From positions 1 through 64,000 of the forward strand of contig JBKQWE010000033.1 of the NCBI GenBank assembly GCA_052139675.1: a stretch of DNA of 64,000 nt, written 5' to 3'. A program made the position numbers and the translations under genes. The notes beneath the pieces were generated by a model, which was given only the letters and a program-made list of their open reading frames with translations, was not told where the DNA came from and did not search any database. Within the stretch, counting starts at the first letter, position 1. The number at the start of each line of letters is the position of its first letter. Of this stretch, positions 18,167 through 26,738 are shown piece by piece. The stretch comes from JBEKCB01 sp052139675 (lineage in GTDB: Bacteria > Planctomycetota > Brocadiia > CAIUPP01).

Positions 18167-19195
18167 GTGAAAGAGCGGCTGCTCGCGTTCGCGGCGATTG
18201 CGTTGGTGTTCGCCGCCACCGGCTGCGAGAGATCCCCGGCGAAACCGAAGATCGGCGTCGCGATCTATAAATTCGACGACACCTTCATGTCCTACGTGCG
18301 CAACAAGATCGAGTCGGCCGCGAATGGCCGCATCGAGCTCTCCGTGCAGGACAGCCAGTACGATCAGCCGAAGCAGAACGACCAGATTGACCAGTTCCTG
18401 GCCGAGGGCTGCACCGCTCTCGCCGTCAACCTGGTGGACCCTTCCGCCGTATCGGTCATCATCGAGAAGGCGAGAGCGAAAAACGTCCCTCTCGTGCTTT
18501 TCAACCGCGAGCCGGCCGCCGCGGATATGGCGAAGTGGGACAAGGTGTACTACGTCGGCGCGAAGGCCCAGCAGTCCGGAACTTTTCAAGGCGAGATCAT
18601 CGCGGATTATTGGAAAACGCATCCCGCCGCCGACCTCAACAAGGACGGAAAGCTCCAGTACGTGATGCTGATCGGCGACCCGAGCAACACCGACGCGAAG
18701 TTCCGCACCGAGTACTCGATCAAGGCGGTCGAAGCCGCCGGAATCCCCGTTGAAAAGCTCGCCGAAGACACCGCGATGTGGGACCGCGTCCGAGCCCAGG
18801 AAAAGATGGCCGCCTTCCTCACCGCCTACAGAGGCCGGATCGAAGTCGTGTTCGCCAATAACGACGACATGGCCCTGGGTGCGATCGAAGCCCTCAAGGC
18901 CGCCGGCTATTTCAAGGGCGATAAATTCATGCCGGTCGTCGGCGTGGACGCCACGCCGCCGGCCCTCGACGCCATCGAGCAGGGCACTCTTCTCGGGACC
19001 GTCCTGAACGACGCCGAACGGCAGGGGCTCGCCACGTATGAACTGGCCTATGCCCTGGCCACGGGCGCGAAAGAAGTCAAGACCAGTGTGGCGCCGCTCG
19101 CGGACCAGGACGGCAAAGCCTCGGCCGCCGGCCGGTACATCTGGGTGCCGTACGTGAAGGTCACCCGGGACAACTTCAAGCAATTCAAGAAATGA
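18167..19195 (+). CDS. mglB: Sugar ABC transporter substrate-binding lipoprotein, MglB-like
   Basis: A 342-residue periplasmic-binding-protein-I family protein. The signal peptide ends in a lipobox with Cys20 (FAATGC), so it is a lipoprotein. Hallmarks of galactose/glucose binding proteins are IGVAIYKFDDTFM, NLVDPSAV, PLVLFNREP, KAQQSGTFQGE, GDPSNTDAKFRTE, and FANNDDMALGAIEALKAAG followed by VGVDATPPALDAI. The GTG start at 18167 is supported by AGGAGG at 18155-18160 with six-base spacing. It delivers hexose, probably galactose or glucose, to MglAC. A hairpin with a T-run follows its stop. Confidence 0.92.
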   Translation: MKERLLAFAAIALVFAATGCERSPAKPKIGVAIYKFDDTFMSYVRNKIESAANGRIELSVQDSQYDQPKQNDQIDQFLAEGCTALAVNLVDPSAVSVIIEKARAKNVPLVLFNREPAAADMAKWDKVYYVGAKAQQSGTFQGEIIADYWKTHPAADLNKDGKLQYVMLIGDPSNTDAKFRTEYSIKAVEAAGIPVEKLAEDTAMWDRVRAQEKMAAFLTAYRGRIEVVFANNDDMALGAIEALKAAGYFKGDKFMPVVGVDATPPALDAIEQGTLLGTVLNDAERQGLATYELAYALATGAKEVKTSVAPLADQDGKASAAGRYIWVPYVKVTRDNFKQFKK

Positions 19196-19231
19196 ATATC
19201 GTGCGGATTTGAGGCGCTCGATTCCTTGAAC

Positions 19232-19264
19232 AAAGGATGTGCGCTTCGACGCACACCCTTTTTT
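19232..19264 (+). terminator. Intercistronic terminator/attenuator between mglB and mglA
   Basis: A stem of about 11-12 bp (19232-19243 with 19250-19261, one A-C mismatch) closes a 6-base loop and runs directly into six T residues (19259-19264). It lies 37 bases after the mglB stop and 28 bases before the mglA start. High expression of the binding protein relative to ATPase and permease is usual for such operons, and a partial terminator here would achieve that. Confidence 0.75.
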
Positions 19265-19292
19265 ACGTCTCATAAGGGGACGCGACCGCGCC

Positions 19293-20807
19293 ATGGCCGG
19301 CGGCGAATTCATCCTCGAGATGCGCCATATCTCCAAGACTTTCCCGGGCGTCAAAGCGCTCGATGACGTTTCGATTCAAGTCCGCGCCGGCTCGGTCCAT
19401 GCGCTCATGGGAGAGAACGGCGCCGGAAAATCCACGCTGATGAAGTGCCTCTTCGGCCTCTACGTTCCCGACCAGGGAAAGATCGTGCTGGACGGCAAGC
19501 CCGTGTCTTTCGATTCCACGAGCCAGGCGTTGGACTCGGGGATATCCATGATCCACCAGGAACTGCTGCCCGTTCCATTCCGAAGCGTCATGGAAAACCT
19601 CTGGCTGGGAAGGTTTCCTCTTAAGAATTACGGCGTCGTGAAGCTGGTGGACCACAAGAAGATGTACGCGGATACGAAAGCGGTCCTCGAGAACTTGAAA
19701 TTGGACATCGCCCCGGACGCGAAGGTGCTCGATCTGTCCGTTTCGCAAATCCAGGCGATGGAAATCGCCAAGGCCATATCGTACCACTCGAAGGTGATCA
19801 TCATGGACGAACCGACCTCGTCGCTCACCCAGAACGAGGTCCAGCGCCTCTTCGCGATCATCCGGAAACTGAGGAGCGAAGGCGTCGCGATCATCTACAT
19901 CTCGCACAAGATCGAGGAGATTCTGGAAATCGCGGATGAAGTGACGATCATGCGCGACGGCAGGAACGTCGGCACCTTCCATGCCAAGGAGCTGACGACC
20001 GATCTGATCATCAGCCGCATGGTCGGCCGGGACCTCACGCACCGGTTCCCGCCGAGGGAGAACATCCCCGGCGACGTGGTCATGCGCGTCGAGAACCTGA
20101 CCTCGGCCGCGGAGAGATCGTTCAGGGACGTGTCCTTCGACCTCCGGAAGGGCGAGATCCTGGGCGTCGGCGGCCTCGTCGGCGCCCAGCGCACCGAGCT
20201 CGTCGAAGCGATCTTCGGCTTGCGGGACATCCGCAGCGGGAATATCCGCATCGAGGGAAAGCGCATCGAGATTCATAATCCCGTAGCGGCGAAGAAGAAC
20301 CGAATGGCCCTTCTCACGGAAGACCGCAAGGCGACCGGAGTATTCTCCGTCCTTTCGGTTTTCGACAATACCCTGGTCGCCAACCTGGACCGGTATGTCC
20401 GCGGAACGCGGCTCCTCGACCAAAAACGCGGAGAATCGGACGTCAGGAAGAGCATCGCCATGCTGCGCATCAAGACGCCTTCCTCCGCGACGCCCATGGA
20501 AAACCTCTCGGGCGGCAACCAGCAGAAAGTGATCGTCGCGCGCTGGCTGTTGACCGAGCCGGAAATACTGATCCTCGACGAACCGACCCGCGGCATAGAT
20601 GTCGGCGCGAAATACGAGATTTACACCCTCATTGCCGAGCTGGCGAGACGCGGGAAAAGCGTCATCATGATCTCTTCGGAAATGCCCGAGTTGATCGGCA
20701 TGTCCGACCGCATCATGGTCATGTGCGAAGGCCGGGTCACCGGCATTCTGAACGGGCAGGAAGCGACGCAGGAGCGCATCATGGCGCTCGCGACGCAGTT
20801 CACATAA
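19293..20807 (+). CDS. mglA: Sugar ABC transporter ATP-binding protein, MglA-like
   Basis: A 504-residue duplicated ATPase of the carbohydrate-uptake-2 (CUT2) family. In the first half, Walker A is GENGAGKST at 40-48 and Walker B is VIIMDEPTSS. In the second half the Walker A is degenerate (GLVGAQRTE), but the signature LSGGNQQK and Walker B LILDEPTRGID are intact, the normal asymmetry for MglA/RbsA. The ATG at 19293 was chosen because an upstream in-frame ATG at 19239 lies inside the terminator hairpin. An AAGGGGA sits 12 bases upstream. It powers uptake through MglC. Confidence 0.94.
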   Translation: MAGGEFILEMRHISKTFPGVKALDDVSIQVRAGSVHALMGENGAGKSTLMKCLFGLYVPDQGKIVLDGKPVSFDSTSQALDSGISMIHQELLPVPFRSVMENLWLGRFPLKNYGVVKLVDHKKMYADTKAVLENLKLDIAPDAKVLDLSVSQIQAMEIAKAISYHSKVIIMDEPTSSLTQNEVQRLFAIIRKLRSEGVAIIYISHKIEEILEIADEVTIMRDGRNVGTFHAKELTTDLIISRMVGRDLTHRFPPRENIPGDVVMRVENLTSAAERSFRDVSFDLRKGEILGVGGLVGAQRTELVEAIFGLRDIRSGNIRIEGKRIEIHNPVAAKKNRMALLTEDRKATGVFSVLSVFDNTLVANLDRYVRGTRLLDQKRGESDVRKSIAMLRIKTPSSATPMENLSGGNQQKVIVARWLLTEPEILILDEPTRGIDVGAKYEIYTLIAELARRGKSVIMISSEMPELIGMSDRIMVMCEGRVTGILNGQEATQERIMALATQFT

Positions 20808-20820
20808 ATCAGGGACGGCG

Positions 20821-21867
20821 ATGGGAAAAACCGCGCTCGGCGACAGGCTCGGCGGCATCACCCCGCGTTCGGTGCGGGAGTTCTCCAGCCGAAACGCGAT
20901 TGTCCTCGTGCTTTTCGGCATCGTCATCATCATCGGCATCCTGAAGCCGAGCTTCCTCACCCTGGAGAACATCGGCAACATCCTCAGAATCTCGTCGGTC
21001 CGCGCCATCATCGCCCTCGGCGCCAGCGGCGTCCTCCTCAGCAAGGGCGTGGACCTCTCGGCCGGCCGGACGGTGGGCCTCGCGGCGGTCATCTCGGCGT
21101 CGTTGATCCAGCGTTCCGATTACGCCAGCAAGCTCTATCCGCATCTGCCCGACCTGCCCCTGCTGGTCCCGATCATCGCGGGCTTGAGCGTCGGGCTGAT
21201 CGTCGGCGCGTTCAACGGCTTCGTCGTGGCGCACCTCAAAGTCCCTCCGTTCATCACCACCCTGGGGACGATGACCATCGTCTGGGGCGCGGCCTCGCTC
21301 TACGTGGACCGGCCGCCGATGGGCGCCCAGCCGCTCGGCGGCCTGCGGGCGGATTTCACCAATCTCGGATCCGGCTCCCTGGGTTTCACGGATGGCTTCG
21401 CGATACCGACGATCATCCTGATCGCCGCGGTTGTCCTGGCTCTCTATTGGATCCTGCTCAACAAAACGAGGCTCGGGAAGAACCTGTACGCGGTCGGAGG
21501 CAATTGCGACGCCGCAATCGTTTCGGGCGTGGACGTGAAGAAAACCCTCATATCGGTCTACGTCATCGCCGGCCTCCTCTACGGCCTCGGCGGAGTGCTC
21601 CTGGCCGCCCGTTCCGGCGGGGCCACCAACAACTACGGCAACATGTACGAACTGGACGCGATTGCGGCGTGCGTCATCGGCGGCGTCTCGACGAACGGCG
21701 GCATCGGGACCGCCGGCGGCGTCCTCACCGGCGTGCTGATCTTCGAGGTGCTCAACAACGGCCTCGTCGTCCTGGGCGTTTCGGCCTACTGGCAGCAGAT
21801 CGCCAAGGGACTTATCATCATCGCGGCGGTCGCGCTCGACATCAGGAAGTACACCCGGAAACGGTAA
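20821..21867 (+). CDS. mglC: Sugar ABC transporter permease, MglC-like
   Basis: A 348-residue inner-membrane permease with about eight to ten hydrophobic helices. Conserved CUT2 permease segments are GVDLSAGRTVGLAAVI, a cytoplasmic loop with NKTRLGKNLYAVGGN (the EAA-like ATPase contact region), and AACVIGGVSTNGGIGT. It starts 13 bp after mglA stops. With mglB and mglA it makes a complete hexose importer. Confidence 0.94.
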   Translation: MGKTALGDRLGGITPRSVREFSSRNAIVLVLFGIVIIIGILKPSFLTLENIGNILRISSVRAIIALGASGVLLSKGVDLSAGRTVGLAAVISASLIQRSDYASKLYPHLPDLPLLVPIIAGLSVGLIVGAFNGFVVAHLKVPPFITTLGTMTIVWGAASLYVDRPPMGAQPLGGLRADFTNLGSGSLGFTDGFAIPTIILIAAVVLALYWILLNKTRLGKNLYAVGGNCDAAIVSGVDVKKTLISVYVIAGLLYGLGGVLLAARSGGATNNYGNMYELDAIAACVIGGVSTNGGIGTAGGVLTGVLIFEVLNNGLVVLGVSAYWQQIAKGLIIIAAVALDIRKYTRKR

Positions 21868-21893
21868 GGTTCCATTTGTGAAGGGATCGGCGC

Positions 21894-23402
21894 ATGATGA
21901 AGACAGCGGCGATTGGGATTGCGGCGGTGGCCATCTGCCTCTCCGCGTTCGCGGCGGATAACTCGGCGAATATCCTGACTCCGCCCGCTCCGCCCGAGCC
22001 TCGGATCAACGGTCCTGCGGTGTTCGGCGTGCGTCCGGGATCGCCGTTGCTGTACACCATTCCCGCCACCGGCGACCGGCCGATGGAGTTCGCCGTGGAG
22101 GGTTTGCCCGAGGGTCTGGCGGTTGACGCCACTACCGGGCGGATCACCGGCGAACTGGCCGGGAAGGGCGAGTTCAAGGTCCTCCTGAAGGCCGGGAACG
22201 CCCGGGGATCGGCGGAGAAGAAGTTCCGAATCGTCGTCGGCGACCGGATCTGCCTGACCCCGCCGATGGGCTGGAACAGTTGGAACTGCTGGGCCGGATC
22301 GGTCAACCAGGACAAGGTCCTGCAGTCGGCCCGGCAGATGGTCTCCAGCGGGCTGATCAACCACGGTTGGACGTACATCAACATTGACGATACCTGGCAG
22401 GGCAAGCGCGGCGGCGAGTTCAACGGACTCCAAGGCAACGAGAAGTTCCCGGACATGAAAGGACTCTGCGACGAGATTCACAAACTCGGGCTGAAGGCGG
22501 GAATCTACTCCACGCCGTGGATTACGTCGTACGCGGGATTCCCCGGCGGGTCCGGCGATGATCCCTCGGGCGCGCGGGATCAGGCGATGTCGGACCGGAA
22601 GTCCTGGCGGTTCGGTAAAACCTCGTTTGCCGAAAACGATGCCAGGCAGTGGGCGGCGTGGGGATTCGACTATCTCAAGTACGACTGGAATCCCAACGAC
22701 CTCGACCACGTCTCCGAGATGAACAAAGCGCTTCGGGCGTGCAGGCGCGACACCGTCTTCTCGCTCTCCAACGCCGCTCCGTTCGAGCGCGCCGCCGACT
22801 GGGCGAAGTGGGCCAACTGCTGGCGCACCACCGGCGACATCGGCGACAACTGGGACGTTGTGAGCCGGATCGCCTTCTCCGGCGACCGCTGGGCGCCGTT
22901 CGCCGGTCCGGGCCACTGGAACGATCCGGATATGCTGGTGGTCGGCTACGTCGGCTGGGGCCCGGCTCTGCACATGACCGGCCTGACGCCCGACGAGCAA
23001 TACACGCACATCAGCATGTGGTGCATGCAGTCGGCGCCGCTGCTGATCGGATGCGACATGGAGAAGCTCGACCCGTTCACGCTGGGCCTGCTGACCAACG
23101 ACGAGGTGCTCGCGGTGGACCAGGACGCTCTCGGGAAGCAGGCGGTCCGCGTGAACACCATCGGCTCGGTGGACGTTTACTTGAAGGAGTTGGAGGACGG
23201 TTCCAGGGTCGTGGGCTTCTTCAATCGCGGGCCTCAGGTCGAGACGGCGGATTTCGACAAGCTGGCCGGCCTCGGCATGCCCGGCGCGCTGCTGGCCCGC
23301 GACTTGTGGAGTCAGAAGGACCTCGGCAATGTGGAAGGCGTGATCCGGGCGACGATCAACTCCCACGGAGCGGTCCTGATCAAGCTGACGCCGAAGGAGT
23401 AG
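21894..23402 (+). CDS. Secreted alpha-galactosidase, glycoside hydrolase family 27
   Basis: A 502-residue exported enzyme that removes terminal alpha-galactose. After a signal peptide (about 1-21), an Ig-like putative He_PIG domain covers about 30-118 (FAVEGLPEGLAVDATTGRI). The GH27 barrel starts PPMGWNSWNCW. Nucleophile Asp264 lies in YLKYDWN and acid/base Asp315 in WRTTGDIGDNW; GHWNDPDMLVVG is the conserved segment after them. A C-terminal beta domain ends the protein. It begins 26 bp after mglC, so extracellular galactose release appears to be coupled to import in one transcript. Confidence 0.94.
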   Translation: MMKTAAIGIAAVAICLSAFAADNSANILTPPAPPEPRINGPAVFGVRPGSPLLYTIPATGDRPMEFAVEGLPEGLAVDATTGRITGELAGKGEFKVLLKAGNARGSAEKKFRIVVGDRICLTPPMGWNSWNCWAGSVNQDKVLQSARQMVSSGLINHGWTYINIDDTWQGKRGGEFNGLQGNEKFPDMKGLCDEIHKLGLKAGIYSTPWITSYAGFPGGSGDDPSGARDQAMSDRKSWRFGKTSFAENDARQWAAWGFDYLKYDWNPNDLDHVSEMNKALRACRRDTVFSLSNAAPFERAADWAKWANCWRTTGDIGDNWDVVSRIAFSGDRWAPFAGPGHWNDPDMLVVGYVGWGPALHMTGLTPDEQYTHISMWCMQSAPLLIGCDMEKLDPFTLGLLTNDEVLAVDQDALGKQAVRVNTIGSVDVYLKELEDGSRVVGFFNRGPQVETADFDKLAGLGMPGALLARDLWSQKDLGNVEGVIRATINSHGAVLIKLTPKE

Positions 23403-23508
23403 CTTATCACTATGGGCGGCAGTGACGCCCATCCGCGCCGCGAGTGCTTGCAGGAGGGCTCATGCATCCGGGAAATTCTGATCCATGCGCACTTCAGAGT
23501 GGACCCAG

Positions 23509-23647
23509 TGCTTCCTGGCGGAAATAGACCTCCTATTTCCGCCAGGAAGCATGACCGCGATAAGCCGCGTCGTTATATTGGGTTATGCGGTCCGTTGGAC
23601 CGTGTTTAGTTGCGCAAATTGGTACGCCAATTTGCGCAACTAAACAC
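23509..23647. repeat. 139-bp double-hairpin element, copy 1
   Basis: Hairpin 1 pairs 23509-23527 with 23533-23551 (19 perfect base pairs, 5-base loop). A 50-base linker follows, containing GACCGCGATAAGCCGCGTCG. Hairpin 2 pairs 23602-23622 with 23627-23647 (21 perfect base pairs, loop TACG). The last base is shared with the stop codon of the convergent glycosyltransferase gene. A second copy of identical length is at 32000-32138. All stem differences between the copies keep pairing, and the linker differs at two positions. No coding capacity or T-run. Confidence 0.92.
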
Positions 23648-25296
23648 TAGCGCCGCGGGCGAGCCTCGAGCACGATGGGGTTGCCATCGGGAAGCCCCGC
23701 GATCTTCACCAGTTCGTAGGACTTGAGAAGCGCCTTTATCTGCACCGGCTGAAAGCTCGAAGTCGCGCGGTCCAGCAGCACAAACCGGTACGGCCAGTAC
23801 GTGTCCTGCTTGGAAGAGGAGGCAGGAATCGTCTCGCCCGCCTCCAGGACGCGTCCGGGCAGCCGGGAATAAAACGTCCCGTAGCAGGAGTTGGTCAGCA
23901 GCGCGTCGCCGGGCTGCGCATGGTCGCCGATCCAGCGCGCGGCCTGGAGCACCGACCGTGAATGATCGTGGAGCGGGCGCAGGCTGCGCGGCAGCAGCCC
24001 CAGCACGGACCCGGCGACCAGCAGGCCGGCCAGGAGGCCGGGGCTGAATCGCGCCGCCACCGCCGGCCACGGAGCCAGCAGCCCGGACAACTTCCCGCCC
24101 AGCCAGATGGTCCCGCTGCCCGCCCAGGCGAGGCTCACGCACAGCAGCGGCATGGTATGCCGCCCTGCGATGTAGCCTGCCACCAGGTACAGCAGGAGCA
24201 GGAGCAGGATGTTGAAGCCGGCCAGGACCGCCAAGTAGAGCTTCGGACGCGGCTGGGCCTTCGGCGCGCCGGGGAAGACAACTCCCATCGCAACCAGCCA
24301 TGTAATAAAGTAACGCAGACTTACCGTCCACTGCATGGACAGCACGGCCACGGCATACTCCAGCGCGACGAGTCGGCCGCTCCGGGGAGCCGGTTGAGCA
24401 GCGACAGGGACCGGTGCCGGCTCTGAGACGGCCGGGACTGCAACTGGTGGCGAGGCGGCCGGACTGGGCTGCGCCGCGGGCGGCGCTGCCGGCGGAGCGC
24501 CTGCGAGACTCTGGCTCCCTTGCTCGGCCGATTCGCTGCGCACGAGCGCGCTGAAGTCCTTCTTGCCCGTCAGTTTCCCCTTGAGGCACGGATACGGCGC
24601 CGCGACGATTCCCGCGGCGACCAGCAACCCGGCAAGCCAGGCGAGCGCCCGCAGCGGCTTTTCGCGTCCGAAGACGGCCAGGAGCGCAATGACGCCGGCG
24701 CCGACGACGACCGGGGCCAGCCCTTCGGGCCGTATCCAGTAGGCCAGGGCGCTCGACGCGCCGGCGAGCGGAAAAAACCAGAACCTGCGCCGGACCAGCC
24801 CTTCGGTGATCAACCAGGCCGACAGGAGGTAGAAGAACAGGTGCGGCGCGTCGCTCATGGTATCCGCGGCGCTTTCGCAGAAACCCGGCAGGATCGCGAA
24901 GAAGACCGCCGCAATGCCGGCCACGCGGTTGTCGAACGCGCGGCGGACAAAGCACCAGAACACGAGCACGTTGAGGAAGCCGAAGAGCATCACCGGCGCC
25001 CGCGCGGCCCAGATCCATGCGCGGAAATCATCCGCCGGCCCGAACAGGCCGATGACGCGCCGGGTAGCCAGGATCAACGCCGGGTAGCCGGGATGCTGGA
25101 CCGATTTGCGGATCGCCTCGATGGGCGATCCGCCGAGTTGCTGCGCTATTTCGATGAACGTCACGCCGTCCTTCGCGATGACCGGCGACCGCGCGGCAAG
25201 GGCGATCTCCACTCCCGCCGTCAGCGCCAGGGCGACGAACAGCCCGATCAGCGTCCCGCGCGGCGTGGCGACCGGACCGGTCTCTTCAGTGTGCAT
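23647..25296 (-). CDS. GT39-like membrane glycosyltransferase
   Basis: A 549-residue polytopic membrane protein of the ArnT/PMT (GT-C fold) type that transfers sugars from polyprenyl-phosphate donors on the outer face of the inner membrane. After the first helix come an acidic loop (AKDGVTFIEIA) and the family-typical HPGYPALI, then about ten further hydrophobic segments. A proline/alanine-rich loop of about 40 residues (near 265-305) is an unusual low-complexity insertion. The C-terminal soluble domain contains GDALLTNSCYGTFYSRLPGR. Acceptor unknown. It lies 67 bp downstream of the glycosyltransferase family 4 gene on the same strand. Confidence 0.78.
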   Translation of the reverse strand: MHTEETGPVATPRGTLIGLFVALALTAGVEIALAARSPVIAKDGVTFIEIAQQLGGSPIEAIRKSVQHPGYPALILATRRVIGLFGPADDFRAWIWAARAPVMLFGFLNVLVFWCFVRRAFDNRVAGIAAVFFAILPGFCESAADTMSDAPHLFFYLLSAWLITEGLVRRRFWFFPLAGASSALAYWIRPEGLAPVVVGAGVIALLAVFGREKPLRALAWLAGLLVAAGIVAAPYPCLKGKLTGKKDFSALVRSESAEQGSQSLAGAPPAAPPAAQPSPAASPPVAVPAVSEPAPVPVAAQPAPRSGRLVALEYAVAVLSMQWTVSLRYFITWLVAMGVVFPGAPKAQPRPKLYLAVLAGFNILLLLLLYLVAGYIAGRHTMPLLCVSLAWAGSGTIWLGGKLSGLLAPWPAVAARFSPGLLAGLLVAGSVLGLLPRSLRPLHDHSRSVLQAARWIGDHAQPGDALLTNSCYGTFYSRLPGRVLEAGETIPASSSKQDTYWPYRFVLLDRATSSFQPVQIKALLKSYELVKIAGLPDGNPIVLEARPRR

Positions 25297-25363
25297 TCTG
25301 GTTGATGAATCCCCTAAAGGTGTCAGGGAAAGGACGACCGCCTCGAAAGCCGGCGACCGCGCT

Positions 25364-26497
25364 TCAGCATCGCTCTGCTCCCTTCCGCGGCGACAGAAGA
25401 TTCTCGCGGAGCGCGGCCTTGCACCGTTCGCGGCTGAAACGCAGCGCGTTCGCGCGCAGCGTTTCGGCGCGGAAGGCCGCCTCGGACCGCTCGAACCGGC
25501 GCACGGCCTCGACGAGCGCCGCGGCGGTCGGCTCGCGGAAAAGGATGCCCGTCGCGCCCGCCTGCGGCGCGGCCTGCGCCAGGTCCACGACGGTCTCGAG
25601 CGCGCCGCCGCGGCCGTAGGCGATGACCGGCCGCCCGCACGCCTGGACTTCCAGCGGCACGAGGCCGAAGTCCTCCTCGCCCGGGAAGATCAGCGCCCTG
25701 CACGCCGAGTAATGCCGCCGCAGCGCGTCGTCCGGCTGGCGGCCGAGGAATTTCACGTTCGGCGGCGCGGTCCTGCGCGCCCAGCCGAGGTCCTGGCCCT
25801 CGCCGATCACCACCAGCTCGCGGCCCAGCGCGCGGAACGCCTCCAGCGCCAGGTCCATGCGCTTGTACGGCGCCAGCGCGCCCGCCCACAAGTAGAAGCC
25901 GCCGGGCGCGGCCTCCACCGGGCGGAAGTAATCGGTGTCCACCGGAGGATAAACCACCGCCGACTCCCGGTCAAGGCAGCGCCGGACGCGCTCGCGCACG
26001 TTCTCGCAATCGGAGACATACTCGGTCACCCGCCGCGCGGCCTGCCGGTTCCATTCCCGCAGCCGCGGCTGCAACCGTCGCAGGAGGAAGTACTGGAGGC
26101 CGGCGCGCCACCCGCGCGGACGGTAGGCCTCGAGCTGGTCCCAGGCGTAGCGCATCGGCGTCAGGCAATAGCAGACGAACCGCGTGCCTTCCGCGACCCG
26201 CACCCCGTGCGCCACGCAATGGCTGACGGCGACGACCAGGTCGTAACCTTCCAGCCGCATCCGCCCCGCCGCCCACGGCATGAGCGGCAGCAGGTTCCGG
26301 TAATAGCCGCCGACGCCGGGCAACCGGTCCAGGCAGGAGGTGAAGATGCGCCGGTTCTCGATCACGGGCGTGACGCTGCCGGGGACGTGAACCATCGTGT
26401 AGAGATCGGCCTCGGGGAAAAGCTCGCAGAGGACCTCGAGGACCTTTTCTCCACCCCGCATGCCCGTCAGCCAGTCATGGACGAGAGCGCAACGCAC
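25364..26497 (-). CDS. Glycosyltransferase family 4
   Basis: A 377-residue cytoplasmic GT-B glycosyltransferase. N-terminal domain: MRCALVHDWLTGMRGGEKVL, typical of mannosyl or rhamnosyl transferases acting in O-antigen or exopolysaccharide assembly. C-terminal nucleotide-sugar domain: YLWAGALAPYKRMDLALEAF, then FPGEEDFGLVPLEVQACGRP with the E-x7-E pair. Donor and acceptor are not determinable. It probably forms an envelope-glycan transcript with the downstream GT39-like gene. Confidence 0.93.
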   Translation of the reverse strand: MRCALVHDWLTGMRGGEKVLEVLCELFPEADLYTMVHVPGSVTPVIENRRIFTSCLDRLPGVGGYYRNLLPLMPWAAGRMRLEGYDLVVAVSHCVAHGVRVAEGTRFVCYCLTPMRYAWDQLEAYRPRGWRAGLQYFLLRRLQPRLREWNRQAARRVTEYVSDCENVRERVRRCLDRESAVVYPPVDTDYFRPVEAAPGGFYLWAGALAPYKRMDLALEAFRALGRELVVIGEGQDLGWARRTAPPNVKFLGRQPDDALRRHYSACRALIFPGEEDFGLVPLEVQACGRPVIAYGRGGALETVVDLAQAAPQAGATGILFREPTAAALVEAVRRFERSEAAFRAETLRANALRFSRERCKAALRENLLSPRKGAERC

Positions 26498-26738
26498 GGG
26501 ATTTTTCTGCCGGCGGCTGATCGGGCGCCGGCGAGAAGCTCCTCACAAACCCGCGATGGCTGCAAATATTGAATTATACCCTTGCCGCGAATATCCCGCA
26601 AGACGCCGGCGCCCGCGCGGCGACCTGTCGCAAATTGTTGCAACTTGCGGCTCGGACGTTGCTTGCGAGCTGCTGAAATGCCTGCTACTATTGGGCGATT
26701 GCGGAGGGCGCGCGGTCTTGAAAACCGGAGATGCTGCG

